Below are positions 17,652 to 25,358 of a DNA stretch of 64,000 bases, in pieces. The position numbers and the translations under genes were made by a program. The notes under the pieces were generated by a model. That model made no database searches. It was not told where the DNA came from and worked only from the letters and a program-made list of their open reading frames with translations. Where the stretch lies: assembly GCF_004341235.1 (NCBI RefSeq), contig NZ_SLUP01000001.1, forward strand, positions 248,001 through 312,000, in the 5' to 3' direction. Numbering within the stretch: the stretch's first letter is position 1; every line of letters begins with the position of its first letter. This stretch comes from Mariniflexile fucanivorans (GTDB lineage Bacteria; Bacteroidota; Bacteroidia; Flavobacteriales; Flavobacteriaceae).

Positions 17652-17790
17652 AAAAGAGGCTGTCTGAAAAGTGTAATTCTGTGTTATATTGAGCCTGTCG
17701 AAATATTTTAACTTACTGATAATCAATATCAGTTTCGACAAGCTCAACCTGACAAAGTAAATACGATACACTTTTCAGACAGCCACTTTT
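17652..17790. repeat. MITE-like element with 18-bp perfect terminal inverted repeats
   Basis: GGCTGTCTGAAAAGTGTA at 17658-17675 is repeated in perfect inverted form at 17767-17784; the match extends outward to about 24 bp with one mismatch. The roughly 90-bp interior carries a second inverted pair, TTGAGCCTGTCGAAA and TTTCGACAAGCTCAA. There is no ORF. It lies between the convergent Rieske-like gene and TonB-dependent receptor gene and could end transcription in both directions. Confidence 0.75.
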
Positions 17791-17815
17791 AAGTAATTTT
17801 TTTTGGACTGAAAGA

Positions 17816-20161
17816 TTAAAACTTCAAAGTCATTCCTAAAAGGAAATTAGTTTTTGCTTGTGGATAGTAGAAATTTTCAGTAATCGCATCATCAGTACTG
17901 CCTTGAGGCCTGTAATAATAGCTATATGTATAGCCGTTGGACACATATTCAGAATTAAATATATTGTTTACCAATAAGTTGAATGCAATTTCTTTAATCC
18001 AAGTTGGTTTTATTTTATATGAAGCGCTTAAGTTATTTACAAAATAGGCTTCCATACTTTTGTTTTTATTCGAAGTATTATCCAAAAATTGTTCCCCTAC
18101 ATATTTAGATATAAATCCTAAATTCAAGTTTTTTACAGGTGAATAAACTAAGGTACCACCTGCAATTACACTAGGTGAAAACGAAATATCAGAATCTTCA
18201 AATGACGTTATAACCGCCTCATAAGAAACTGTATCGTATGTATTTGGGTCGTATTGTGTGTCATAAACCACATAATCAAATGAATTAATTTTATTTTTGC
18301 TGAAGGTCGCATTTGCATCCAATCGTAATTGCTCAGAAAATTTAAAACCTGCTTGCAATTCTATACCAGCTCTATAGCTTTCTGCTACATTCATTCGAAT
18401 GGGATCGCCCACATTATCTAAATCGCCCGTTAAAACCAATTGGTCTTTATAATCCATGTAATACACATTGGCAGTCGCATAATATTTTGGCGTTTTCAGT
18501 TTATACCCAAATTCATAATCCAACAAACGTTCTGGATTTGGTAATGCTGGGTTTTTAGTTAAATCGTCGCGATTTGGTTCTCTATTTGCTACGGCTACCG
18601 AACCGTAAATGGCATTATAATTATCTATTGAAAACGTTACACCTGCTTTAGGGTTGAAAAAATCATAAGTTTTTTTCACATCAATAGGCACCAAATCAGA
18701 GCTTAACCCGTTTGATTTGTAATCAACCAAACGGTATTGCACATCGGCAAAAGCAAACCATTTTGAGTTAATGGTGTATTCTGCTTTTAAGTAGGTATTA
18801 TAATCTGTTTTCTCTCCTAAGCTTGTATAATAATTGGTTCTAATAGGCACAGAAATGGGAAATGAATCCCAAATTAACTCACCAAAATGGTCGCCGTCAT
18901 ATTTATTAAAACCACCACCTAAATATAGATTTAAATTTTTCAGTTTGTAGTTAAATGCTGTTACAACTGCATAAAAATTATTATCCAACCAGCGTCTTCT
19001 AATAACGTCGCCTTCTTCACTAGCGTCCAAACTACCTGGGAAATAATCGCCTACTTCTTCATCATCTTTATATTGCTCAAAATAGCCCTTCCCTCGTGTA
19101 TAATTTCCAGAGATATTTGCCGAAAAATTAGCATCAAATTGATGGGTAAAATGTAATTGATAATGGGTTTGCTCATAGTTATCAACCTCATTATCATAGG
19201 TGTAATAATTATAGGTACGTCCAGAATTCAACATACTATCTGCTTCTTCCTGCGAAGAATAATTTCTATCAATAAATGCTTGAATACCATCTTTATCACC
19301 ATTTACAACTGCTTCAGGTGTGCCATACCACGATTGATAGGTTTGCTCTTTTCCGCCAAAAACAATCGCTTTTACAGACGTTTTTTCATTTAAAAAACCA
19401 CCTTCTACATAATAGGATGACAAATCAGATGATGCTCTATCAATATACCCATCACTCATAATTTTTGAGACACGAGTTTCTGCATAAAAGTTATTATTTA
19501 AACCAGAACCCAAACTAATGTTATGTTTTCTGGTACCATAAGATCCCACGGCGTTCGTGGTTGTTGCATAGCCTACTTTTGAGGGCTTTAAGGTCATGAT
19601 GTTTAAACTTGCTCCAAAGGCACTAGACCCATTGGTACTGGTTCCAACACCACGTTGCAACTGAATATCTTCAACCGAACTTACAAAATCTGGCATATTT
19701 ACCCAAAATGTTCCCTGGCTTTCTGAGTCGTTATAAGGAATACCGTTTATGGTTACATTTACCCTCGTAGCATCAGTACCACGAACCCGAATACCTGTAT
19801 AACCTACACCTGCACCAGCATCACTGGTTGTTACAACCGATGGTAATTGGTCCAATAATATGGGCAAATCTTGCCCAAGGTTGGTGGTTTCTAGTTCTTT
19901 TTTGGTAATGTTTGAAAATGCTACAGGCGTTTTGTCTTTTGCTCTAGTTGCTGATAACAAAACCTCTTGTAATTTTTCAACTTTTGTTGAATCTTGCTGA
20001 ATTTGATTGTTTTGCGCATTTGCACTAACTGATAGCGCAAGTAGTGCTAAAAAAAGAATACTGTTTTTAGTTTTGTTAGCTTTATTTTGAAAGTCAAAAC
20101 TGAATCTCCTCAAATAATAATGGTGATTTTTTGGAGAAAGAATAAGAAAAGTAGATTTCAT
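17816..20161 (-). CDS. TonB-dependent outer-membrane receptor, probably for thiamine or a thiamine precursor
   Basis: A 781-residue receptor. A cleaved signal peptide (…LLALSVSANAQ, end near residue 50) follows an unusually long N-terminal stretch. The TonB-box/plug region starts about residue 60 (LQEVLLSATRAKDKTPVAF; GVRV-like GIRVRGTDATRVNVTINGIPYND at about 122-144), and the 22-strand barrel ends in FLLGMTLKF with terminal Phe. The cargo is inferred only from the TPP riboswitch in the leader and the nearby PnuT-like transporter. An internal Met (residue 1 versus downstream starts) may be the true start, as the first 25 residues look atypical. Confidence 0.9.
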   Translation of the reverse strand: MKSTFLILSPKNHHYYLRRFSFDFQNKANKTKNSILFLALLALSVSANAQNNQIQQDSTKVEKLQEVLLSATRAKDKTPVAFSNITKKELETTNLGQDLPILLDQLPSVVTTSDAGAGVGYTGIRVRGTDATRVNVTINGIPYNDSESQGTFWVNMPDFVSSVEDIQLQRGVGTSTNGSSAFGASLNIMTLKPSKVGYATTTNAVGSYGTRKHNISLGSGLNNNFYAETRVSKIMSDGYIDRASSDLSSYYVEGGFLNEKTSVKAIVFGGKEQTYQSWYGTPEAVVNGDKDGIQAFIDRNYSSQEEADSMLNSGRTYNYYTYDNEVDNYEQTHYQLHFTHQFDANFSANISGNYTRGKGYFEQYKDDEEVGDYFPGSLDASEEGDVIRRRWLDNNFYAVVTAFNYKLKNLNLYLGGGFNKYDGDHFGELIWDSFPISVPIRTNYYTSLGEKTDYNTYLKAEYTINSKWFAFADVQYRLVDYKSNGLSSDLVPIDVKKTYDFFNPKAGVTFSIDNYNAIYGSVAVANREPNRDDLTKNPALPNPERLLDYEFGYKLKTPKYYATANVYYMDYKDQLVLTGDLDNVGDPIRMNVAESYRAGIELQAGFKFSEQLRLDANATFSKNKINSFDYVVYDTQYDPNTYDTVSYEAVITSFEDSDISFSPSVIAGGTLVYSPVKNLNLGFISKYVGEQFLDNTSNKNKSMEAYFVNNLSASYKIKPTWIKEIAFNLLVNNIFNSEYVSNGYTYSYYYRPQGSTDDAITENFYYPQAKTNFLLGMTLKF

Positions 20162-20282
20162 TTCGATTATGAATTTAATAATCGAATAAAAAGAGGTAAT
20201 TATTCTTTATGGTTTATAATTATTGTTTTTATTGAATTTTGTAAAGCATTACCACGTTCGTAATACAGAGTTAATTCAATTT

Positions 20283-20447
20283 ATTCCCTAAACAGCATTA
20301 CCTGTTCTAGGTTCATTGGGTATGATCTCAGCCAAATGGACTTACAATTTTTGATTTACGATTTTTGATTTTTGAATGTTTTATTCATCAATCTTAAATC
20401 GTTAATCGTCAATCATCAATCAATCGAGCACCCCTTTACGAGAACGC
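20283..20447 (-). promoter_or_regulatory. TPP (thi-box) riboswitch upstream of the TonB-dependent receptor
   Basis: Read on the minus strand, the leader contains AAAGGGGTGCTCG (20440-20428), GGCTGAGATCATACCC (20332-20317), GAACCTAGAACAGGTAATGC (20314-20295) and AGGGAATAA. These are the conserved P2/P4/P5/J elements of the thiamine pyrophosphate aptamer, in the right order. The P3 arm is expanded to about 85 nt of AATCGTAAATC-like low-complexity sequence. A further stem (ATTGAATT…GTATTAC-GAACGTG-GTAATGC…AATTCAAT, about 20227-20280) follows and could be the expression platform. The receptor ATG is about 120 nt downstream of the aptamer. Confidence 0.88.
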
Positions 20448-20449
20448 TA

Positions 20450-20478
20450 CAAATATAAAAAGAATTGATAATTGACAA
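20450..20478 (-). promoter_or_regulatory. Promoter for the TPP-riboswitch transcript
   Basis: On the minus strand TTG (20478-20476), an 18-bp spacer and TATATTTG (20457-20450) match the Bacteroidota consensus. The start site would fall just before the riboswitch, so the receptor is transcribed independently of the arfB operon upstream. Confidence 0.6.
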
Positions 20479-20498
20479 TTCACAATTGATAATTATTT

Positions 20499-20906
20499 TT
20501 AATCGATGTCTGGTTTTTTCCTATTGGCCTTTTTATCAGACAGATTACGCTTGCTTTTTAAGCGTTTTTTAATGACAGCCCTGGGAATTTTTGTTGGAAT
20601 TCTTTTCTTTGGAATGACTAACCCGTTTTTAATAAGTTCTAAAAAACGTTTGATAACGAGTTTTTTGTTTTTGTGCTGGCTTCTACTTTCATCACATTGC
20701 AGCATTAAAACGCCTTCTTTGGTTAACCTATTTTTAAGTTTATTTAAGAGGCGTTCTTTTAATTCATCATTAAAAACGGAAGTTGTTGCTAAATCAAAAA
20801 CCAATTCTACCTTTGAAGCTACTTTGTTTACATGTTGTCCACCAGCACCCGAACTTCTAATAGCTTTAAAAGTCAATTCTTGCAACAAAGCATCTTTATC
20901 AAACAT
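20499..20906 (-). CDS. arfB: Alternative ribosome-rescue factor ArfB (YaeJ-like peptidyl-tRNA hydrolase)
   Basis: A 135-residue stop-codon-independent release factor that hydrolyses peptidyl-tRNA on stalled ribosomes. The catalytic GGQ is in SSGAGGQHVNK (about 17-27), and the Lys/Arg-rich C-terminal tail (about 95-135) would lie in the empty mRNA channel. It is the last gene of the seven-gene operon, 5 bp after the DUF4301 gene. Confidence 0.92.
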   Translation of the reverse strand: MFDKDALLQELTFKAIRSSGAGGQHVNKVASKVELVFDLATTSVFNDELKERLLNKLKNRLTKEGVLMLQCDESRSQHKNKKLVIKRFLELIKNGLVIPKKRIPTKIPRAVIKKRLKSKRNLSDKKANRKKPDID

Positions 20907-20911
20907 TATTA

Positions 20912-22453
20912 TTATACTTGGTGTGCCGGTTTTAACAAGTCATTTACCGTTTTTACGGGATTGAAGGTTGACACGGGAATTTCAACAAAAATAGAATTCC
21001 AATCTGCCATACTTCCATTCCATAAACCTGGAAGTTCTAACGCTTTTATGTCTACACCATTTTGTGATTTCATGGTTATGAAAGCCGCTTTTGGATCGAC
21101 ATATTTACTTAAATCGAATTTTTCACCTTTATAATTTTTTACACCACAAACCAAATCGGTTGGATTAAAATGAGTTGCCGTATCTACGATTTCTTTTTGC
21201 GATTGAATTTCAATATCAATTTGTGCAAATTCAACTATTTGTAGTGAAACAACACCATCGGCATCTTTTACCCAAAACGGACCCCCACCTGGTTCACCTT
21301 CATTTTTAACCATACCACAAACACGTATAGGTCTGTTAAGTTTACTATATAAATAGGTTCTTTTTTCTTCTAAAGTATAATCTTTATAAGCTTCAGCCAA
21401 CTCTACATTCATTCGGTTAATCACAAATAATTCAATGTTATTTACCTCATCTTCAGATATTTCATCATCTTCTAAATTATTTAAATATTTAAAAGCCTGA
21501 CGTTGAATTTGCAACAAGACCCCTGCAAGCATTTTTTTATAATCTGAAACTTCAATATTCTGCTCTAAAACAACAATATTATCGATGTTTTTTATGAAAA
21601 TTAAATCGTAATCAAGCGTGTTTAGATTTTCAATAAGTGCACCATGTCCAGATGGCCTGAATACTAATTTACCGTCTTCTGTTCGAAAAAATTCATCTTT
21701 TGAAGTAATTGCAATCGTATCGGTAGATTTATTTTGAAATGAAAACGATACATTAAACTTCGTGTTCATTTCTTTTTCAAGTTCACCTTTAACACGTTTC
21801 AATTCATTTTCAAACATGTTTTTATGTGCTTCTGAGATTGTAAAATGCAAATTCGCCGTACTATTGGATAAGGCATATAATGTAGCTTCTAGCAAATGCT
21901 CTCGAAATGCTGTTGCTACTTGGTTTTCATATTTATGAAAAGGTAACAAGCCTTTTGGATAAAAACTATAGTTTAATTGATTTTCATCTAACAAAGTTTT
22001 CACAAACAAAACACTTTGTTTCGCTAAAGATAAACTATCAAAATTTGGAACGGTTTCATTGATTTTTGTTCTAACAACATCATAAAAAGGAAGTTTTTCC
22101 AACCCGTTCAAAAACTCTAGCATGAGTTTATTTTTTTCTGAATAAGCTTCAATAGATTCTTTAGTTTCATCATATTCATTTAAAAACTGAAACAAGAATT
22201 TAAACATGCGCGTAGCTGCTCCAGATGCTGGCACAAACTTTATAACAGAAATTTGATCGCGCTTATTTTCAAAAAAATCGATACAATCTTGTTGTTGCTG
22301 TTTGTCTTTTTTTAAAATACCGTTACCAATGGTTGCTGCTTCTAACAAATTTGAATAAATCATACCTGATTTTATAAGGTCGATTTGAGCATTAACTTTT
22401 TTAATAGTTAGACCGTGATTGTCTATTTGCTGAATATCTTGATCTGTAAACAT
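20912..22453 (-). CDS. DUF4301 family protein
   Basis: A 513-residue soluble protein matching Bacteroidota DUF4301, including FVPASGAATRMFKFLFQFL (about 73-91), RPSGHGALIENLN (about 266-278) and GMVKNEGEPGGGPFWV (about 378-393). The motif PASGAATRM and the GEPGGGPF stretch suggest a nucleotidyltransferase-like fold with sugar-nucleotide or phosphate binding. The reaction is unknown. It is two bases from the kinase gene, within the operon. Confidence 0.85.
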   Translation of the reverse strand: MFTDQDIQQIDNHGLTIKKVNAQIDLIKSGMIYSNLLEAATIGNGILKKDKQQQQDCIDFFENKRDQISVIKFVPASGAATRMFKFLFQFLNEYDETKESIEAYSEKNKLMLEFLNGLEKLPFYDVVRTKINETVPNFDSLSLAKQSVLFVKTLLDENQLNYSFYPKGLLPFHKYENQVATAFREHLLEATLYALSNSTANLHFTISEAHKNMFENELKRVKGELEKEMNTKFNVSFSFQNKSTDTIAITSKDEFFRTEDGKLVFRPSGHGALIENLNTLDYDLIFIKNIDNIVVLEQNIEVSDYKKMLAGVLLQIQRQAFKYLNNLEDDEISEDEVNNIELFVINRMNVELAEAYKDYTLEEKRTYLYSKLNRPIRVCGMVKNEGEPGGGPFWVKDADGVVSLQIVEFAQIDIEIQSQKEIVDTATHFNPTDLVCGVKNYKGEKFDLSKYVDPKAAFITMKSQNGVDIKALELPGLWNGSMADWNSIFVEIPVSTFNPVKTVNDLLKPAHQV

Positions 22454-22455
22454 TT

Positions 22456-23022
22456 TTAATCCTTTTTTAGTAGTTTATCAATGTGTTTTATTGCGGTTTC
22501 TAAACGCTCTTTTATATTTCCCTTTAATAAAACAAAGGGTCTATTATTTTGAACTAATGCATTTTCAAAAGCTTTGAACATAGCTTCTCTTTCCTCAGGT
22601 TTATCCCTTAAATCATCGGCTTCCCAAGGGGTGTCAATATAAGTTAAAAAATATAAATCGTAGGTGTTTTGTATGGCATATTTTTCAAGAATGGGGTCGC
22701 AATAGCTTAAATAATAGGCTTCGGAGTACACTTTTGTCTCCAATAAATCTGTATCGCAAATTAAAACGGTATCTGTTTTTTTAGCTAATTGATTCTCTAA
22801 TTTAATTTGACCTCTAGCAATAGGCAACAAATCGTGCGGTTCGCAGGTTTTACGCTCGTTGTTCCATTTATTTTGAAGATACTCTCTTGCATATTCTGGT
22901 ACCCAAACTGAATTATAATGTCTAGCCAATTGCCTAGACAATGTGGTTTTCCCTGTAGATTCTGGTCCAAACAGAACCACTTTTATACAGTTTGACGGTT
23001 GTTGTTTATACTTTTCTTCCAT
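22456..23022 (-). CDS. NadR-like P-loop kinase (putative thiamine or nicotinamide riboside kinase)
   Basis: A 188-residue ATPase with Walker A GPESTGKTTLSRQLA (about 19-33), a VWVPEYAREYL segment (about 42-52) and ICDTDLLETKVYSE (about 99-112), typical of the ribosylnicotinamide kinase domain of NadR (AAA_28). No nucleotidylyltransferase domain is attached. It overlaps the PnuC-family gene by 40 bp. With PnuC proper it would phosphorylate nicotinamide riboside. Beside a thiamine-binding protein and near a TPP riboswitch, a thiamine kinase is the alternative I favour. Confidence 0.82.
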   Translation of the reverse strand: MEEKYKQQPSNCIKVVLFGPESTGKTTLSRQLARHYNSVWVPEYAREYLQNKWNNERKTCEPHDLLPIARGQIKLENQLAKKTDTVLICDTDLLETKVYSEAYYLSYCDPILEKYAIQNTYDLYFLTYIDTPWEADDLRDKPEEREAMFKAFENALVQNNRPFVLLKGNIKERLETAIKHIDKLLKKD

Positions 23023-23615
23023 TCGATGTAGCCTTGAATTGCTAATATAGTAAAGATTAAATATTGTAGCGATAACATACCCAAACCCCTATAACCATAA
23101 AGTGGAATGGTTATTACATCCCCAATAATCCAGAGTGTCCAGTTTTCGAGTTTCTTAATAGCCATATACCACATGGCCGTAAAGAAAATTCCAGAAGTTA
23201 CAATATCAATATAATTAGGTATTTGTAATGTGTAATTAAACCCTTTGTAAACCAAATAGGTAACTAACATCGTTAATAAAAATAGAAAAAAGCCGATTTG
23301 TTTTTCTTTAAAGGATGTTCTGGAAATGGGTACCATGGGTTTATTTCCTTTTTTTCTAGACCAATTCCACCATCCATAAATACTCATAATGGAATAATAA
23401 AAATTCATCATCATATCTCCAAAGTACTGATTAATATATAGCAAATAAACCGTTATTACCGTACAGATAATGCCTGTTGGGTATACTAAAATATTTTCGT
23501 TTTTGGCATACCACACACTTAAAATACCGAACACAAAAGCAATCGCTTCTAATACAATTTGATATGTTGGCGCATTATGATATGCTTCTAAAAAGAAATC
23601 AAAAATGTGGCTCAT
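22983..23615 (-). CDS. PnuC-family vitamin transporter (PnuT-like, probably thiamine)
   Basis: A 210-residue membrane protein with about seven helices and the family motif SIMSIYGWWNW (about 88-98), LGMLSLQYLIFTILAIQGYIEWKK at the C-terminus. PnuC members carry nicotinamide riboside, and PnuT members carry thiamine; both rely on intracellular phosphorylation for trapping. The substrate is inferred from context: thiamine-binding protein upstream (17-bp overlap), kinase downstream (40-bp overlap), and a TPP-controlled receptor next to the operon. Confidence 0.85.
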   Translation of the reverse strand: MSHIFDFFLEAYHNAPTYQIVLEAIAFVFGILSVWYAKNENILVYPTGIICTVITVYLLYINQYFGDMMMNFYYSIMSIYGWWNWSRKKGNKPMVPISRTSFKEKQIGFFLFLLTMLVTYLVYKGFNYTLQIPNYIDIVTSGIFFTAMWYMAIKKLENWTLWIIGDVITIPLYGYRGLGMLSLQYLIFTILAIQGYIEWKKSINNNRQTV

Positions 23616-23859
23616 AAGCGCTTCTGTCGGTTTTTACAAGCTTCATAGTTAGAACACAAATATCTTGATTTTCAAATGATTCTTTAATTTGTTTGTTTAA
23701 AAAAGGCATCAAGGTATCGAAATCTCCAAAAATCTGAGTGCTTAAGGGATTTTCCAAAACCGTAAATTCTGAATTTCGTAATGCTTTAATAAAATTAATC
23801 ACATGCATTTCGTAATCGTTTTGCAATGGTGATAAAGTTAAATCTACTGATATTTTCAT
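23599..23859 (-). CDS. Thiamine-binding protein (YkoF/MTH1187 family)
   Basis: An 86-residue protein resembling the Thiamin_BP family (PF01910): MKISVDLTLSPLQNDYEMHV start, then NPLSTQIFGDFDTLM (about 38-52) and CVLTMKLVKTDRS. Members are small ferredoxin-like-fold proteins, some of which bind thiamine. It overlaps the transporter gene by 17 bp and is 8 bp after the PcrB-like gene. Confidence 0.75.
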   Translation of the reverse strand: MKISVDLTLSPLQNDYEMHVINFIKALRNSEFTVLENPLSTQIFGDFDTLMPFLNKQIKESFENQDICVLTMKLVKTDRSAYEPHF

Positions 23860-23867
23860 GGTTCTAT

Positions 23868-24593
23868 TTATTTTTTTAATTCTTCAAAAAACGATTCATC
23901 TTCCTCAAAAGCAGTTCCAACAACAACCAAATCTGCTCCGGCTTTGTACGCTTTATCCAATTGTTTTTTCGTTCTAATGCCACCCCCAACAATTAATGGG
24001 ATTTGCAGCTCTTGTTTTACTAAACTAATAATTTCAGTTGTAACAGCGTATTTGGCACCGCTTCCTGCTTCTAAATAAATGAGTTTCATGCCCAAAAATT
24101 CACCAGCTTTTGCGGTATCTATAATATTTTGAATATTGTTTTTTGGCATGGGTTGTGTTTCTGTAACTCGCTGTACCGCTGTTTCCTTGCCATTTTCTAT
24201 CAATATATAACCTGTTGGAATAACCTCTAAATTTGTATTTTTTAGTTTTGAAATGGATGCGACATGCTGTCCTATTAAATATTCGGGATTTCTTCCTGAA
24301 ATTAAACTTAAAAACAATAATCCATCGGCTTTATTTGTAATTTGAGTAACATCTCCTGGGAATAACACAACTGGAAGTTCGGTATATTTTTTTATTTCTG
24401 AAACTAAAAAATCTGTAACATTTTCTTTTACCGTACTGCCTCCAACAAAAATATGTGTTGCTATAGATTGATTCAATTTCTCAATAAAGCCAACAATATG
24501 TTTAATATCAAATTTATCTGGATCTATTAAAACTGCTAACAATTTTTCGGCGTTTAAAATAGACGCTTCAATATTTTTATAAATACCTCTCAT
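23868..24593 (-). CDS. Geranylgeranylglyceryl/heptaprenylglyceryl phosphate synthase (PcrB-like)
   Basis: A 241-residue TIM-barrel prenyltransferase that joins a polyprenyl diphosphate to glycerol-1-phosphate. Motifs: LLAVLIDPDKFD (about 18-29), HIFVGGST (about 46-53), PVVLFPGDV (about 74-82), LIYLEAGSGA (about 171-180) and PLIVGGGIRTKKQ (about 193-205). Bacterial members of this family occur in Bacteroidota. Its lipid product and role are unknown to me. It starts directly after the PPTase stop codon. Confidence 0.9.
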   Translation of the reverse strand: MRGIYKNIEASILNAEKLLAVLIDPDKFDIKHIVGFIEKLNQSIATHIFVGGSTVKENVTDFLVSEIKKYTELPVVLFPGDVTQITNKADGLLFLSLISGRNPEYLIGQHVASISKLKNTNLEVIPTGYILIENGKETAVQRVTETQPMPKNNIQNIIDTAKAGEFLGMKLIYLEAGSGAKYAVTTEIISLVKQELQIPLIVGGGIRTKKQLDKAYKAGADLVVVGTAFEEDESFFEELKK

Positions 24594-25220
24594 TTAAGTA
24601 ATGGCGTAAGCACAGGTAAACCCTTCAAATTCTAAAAACTGGATATAGCACCTTTGTTTTTTATCTTCATAATCAATCCAAGCGATGGTTTCTTGTTGAT
24701 TATCAGACATTGGAATTACCAAACAATGCTGTTTAAAACTCAATCCTGGGGTTGCAAATAGTTTATATAAGGATTCTTTAATACACCAAATGATAGTTAA
24801 TTTATTAATATAATTTGATGCGTTTTCATCTAAATAATCAAATTCATAATCAATAAATTTGTGTGCAATAATGCTTATTTTCTCTCGCTGTTTTTCAATA
24901 TCTATTCCAATTATAACGTCACTAACAATCACTGCTGAAAAATTAAAGGAATGCGTAATTGAAATATGCTTACCGTCTTTTAAATAAGGTTTGCCATTTT
25001 CATCATAATGCAAATCGATATCTTCATATCCAAATTCTTTTAAAAGTTTCCTAACACTTAAAAACCCACGTTGGTGCAATTCGCTCTTCATACCCAAAAC
25101 ACGCTTTAAACTTTTTGGTTTTAAGTTTACGGCTTGCATTAAATCATCAAAAGATTCTGTAATCTTCCAGATTTTAACAACAGTTTGTGAATTTGAATTA
25201 ATGGTTTTATAAAGAGGCAT
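24594..25220 (-). CDS. 4'-phosphopantetheinyl transferase
   Basis: A 208-residue Sfp-superfamily enzyme that moves the phosphopantetheine arm of CoA onto carrier proteins. Conserved segments: GKPYLKDGKHISITHSFNFSAVI (about 81-103), GIDIEKQ (about 109-115, Mg-binding Asp/Glu) and WCIKESLYKLF (about 145-155). It is the first gene of the seven-gene minus-strand operon. Carrier targets are probably fatty-acid or secondary-metabolite ACPs. Confidence 0.9.
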   Translation of the reverse strand: MPLYKTINSNSQTVVKIWKITESFDDLMQAVNLKPKSLKRVLGMKSELHQRGFLSVRKLLKEFGYEDIDLHYDENGKPYLKDGKHISITHSFNFSAVIVSDVIIGIDIEKQREKISIIAHKFIDYEFDYLDENASNYINKLTIIWCIKESLYKLFATPGLSFKQHCLVIPMSDNQQETIAWIDYEDKKQRCYIQFLEFEGFTCAYAIT

Positions 25221-25243
25221 TTAATATTCTAAAAGTTATTAGT

Positions 25244-25251
25244 TATCTTTG
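25244..25251 (+). promoter_or_regulatory. ahcY promoter -7 box
   Basis: TATCTTTG matches the TAnnTTTG box. No clear -33 TTG lies at the right distance. The leader to the ahcY start is about 100 nt. Confidence 0.5.
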
Positions 25252-25253
25252 CA

Positions 25254-25295
25254 CTGCTTTAAGCAGGTTAAACATTTTTGGAGAGCAATTTAACC
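25254..25295 (+). promoter_or_regulatory. Structured leader of ahcY (two stems)
   Basis: CTGCTTTAAGCAG (25254-25266) is a 5-bp stem, followed at once by GGTTAAA (25266-25272) and TTTAACC (25289-25295), which can pair around a 16-nt loop. The structure begins near the predicted start site and precedes ahcY by 63 nt. It does not match the SAH or SAM riboswitch consensus that I know. Confidence 0.35.
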
Positions 25296-25358
25296 ATTTT
25301 AAATACGATTCCAAAGATGTTTTCATTTTAAAAAAACTAAGAAAAATAAAAAGTTGAT

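Noticed and set aside
22456-23615. PnuC plus kinase as a pure NAD precursor pair
   Set aside because: Not excluded, but the thiamine-binding gene overlap and neighbouring TPP-riboswitch receptor make thiamine the better first hypothesis.
25254-25295. SAH riboswitch at ahcY
   Set aside because: The pairing elements do not match the GC-rich SAH consensus, so only a structured leader is reported.
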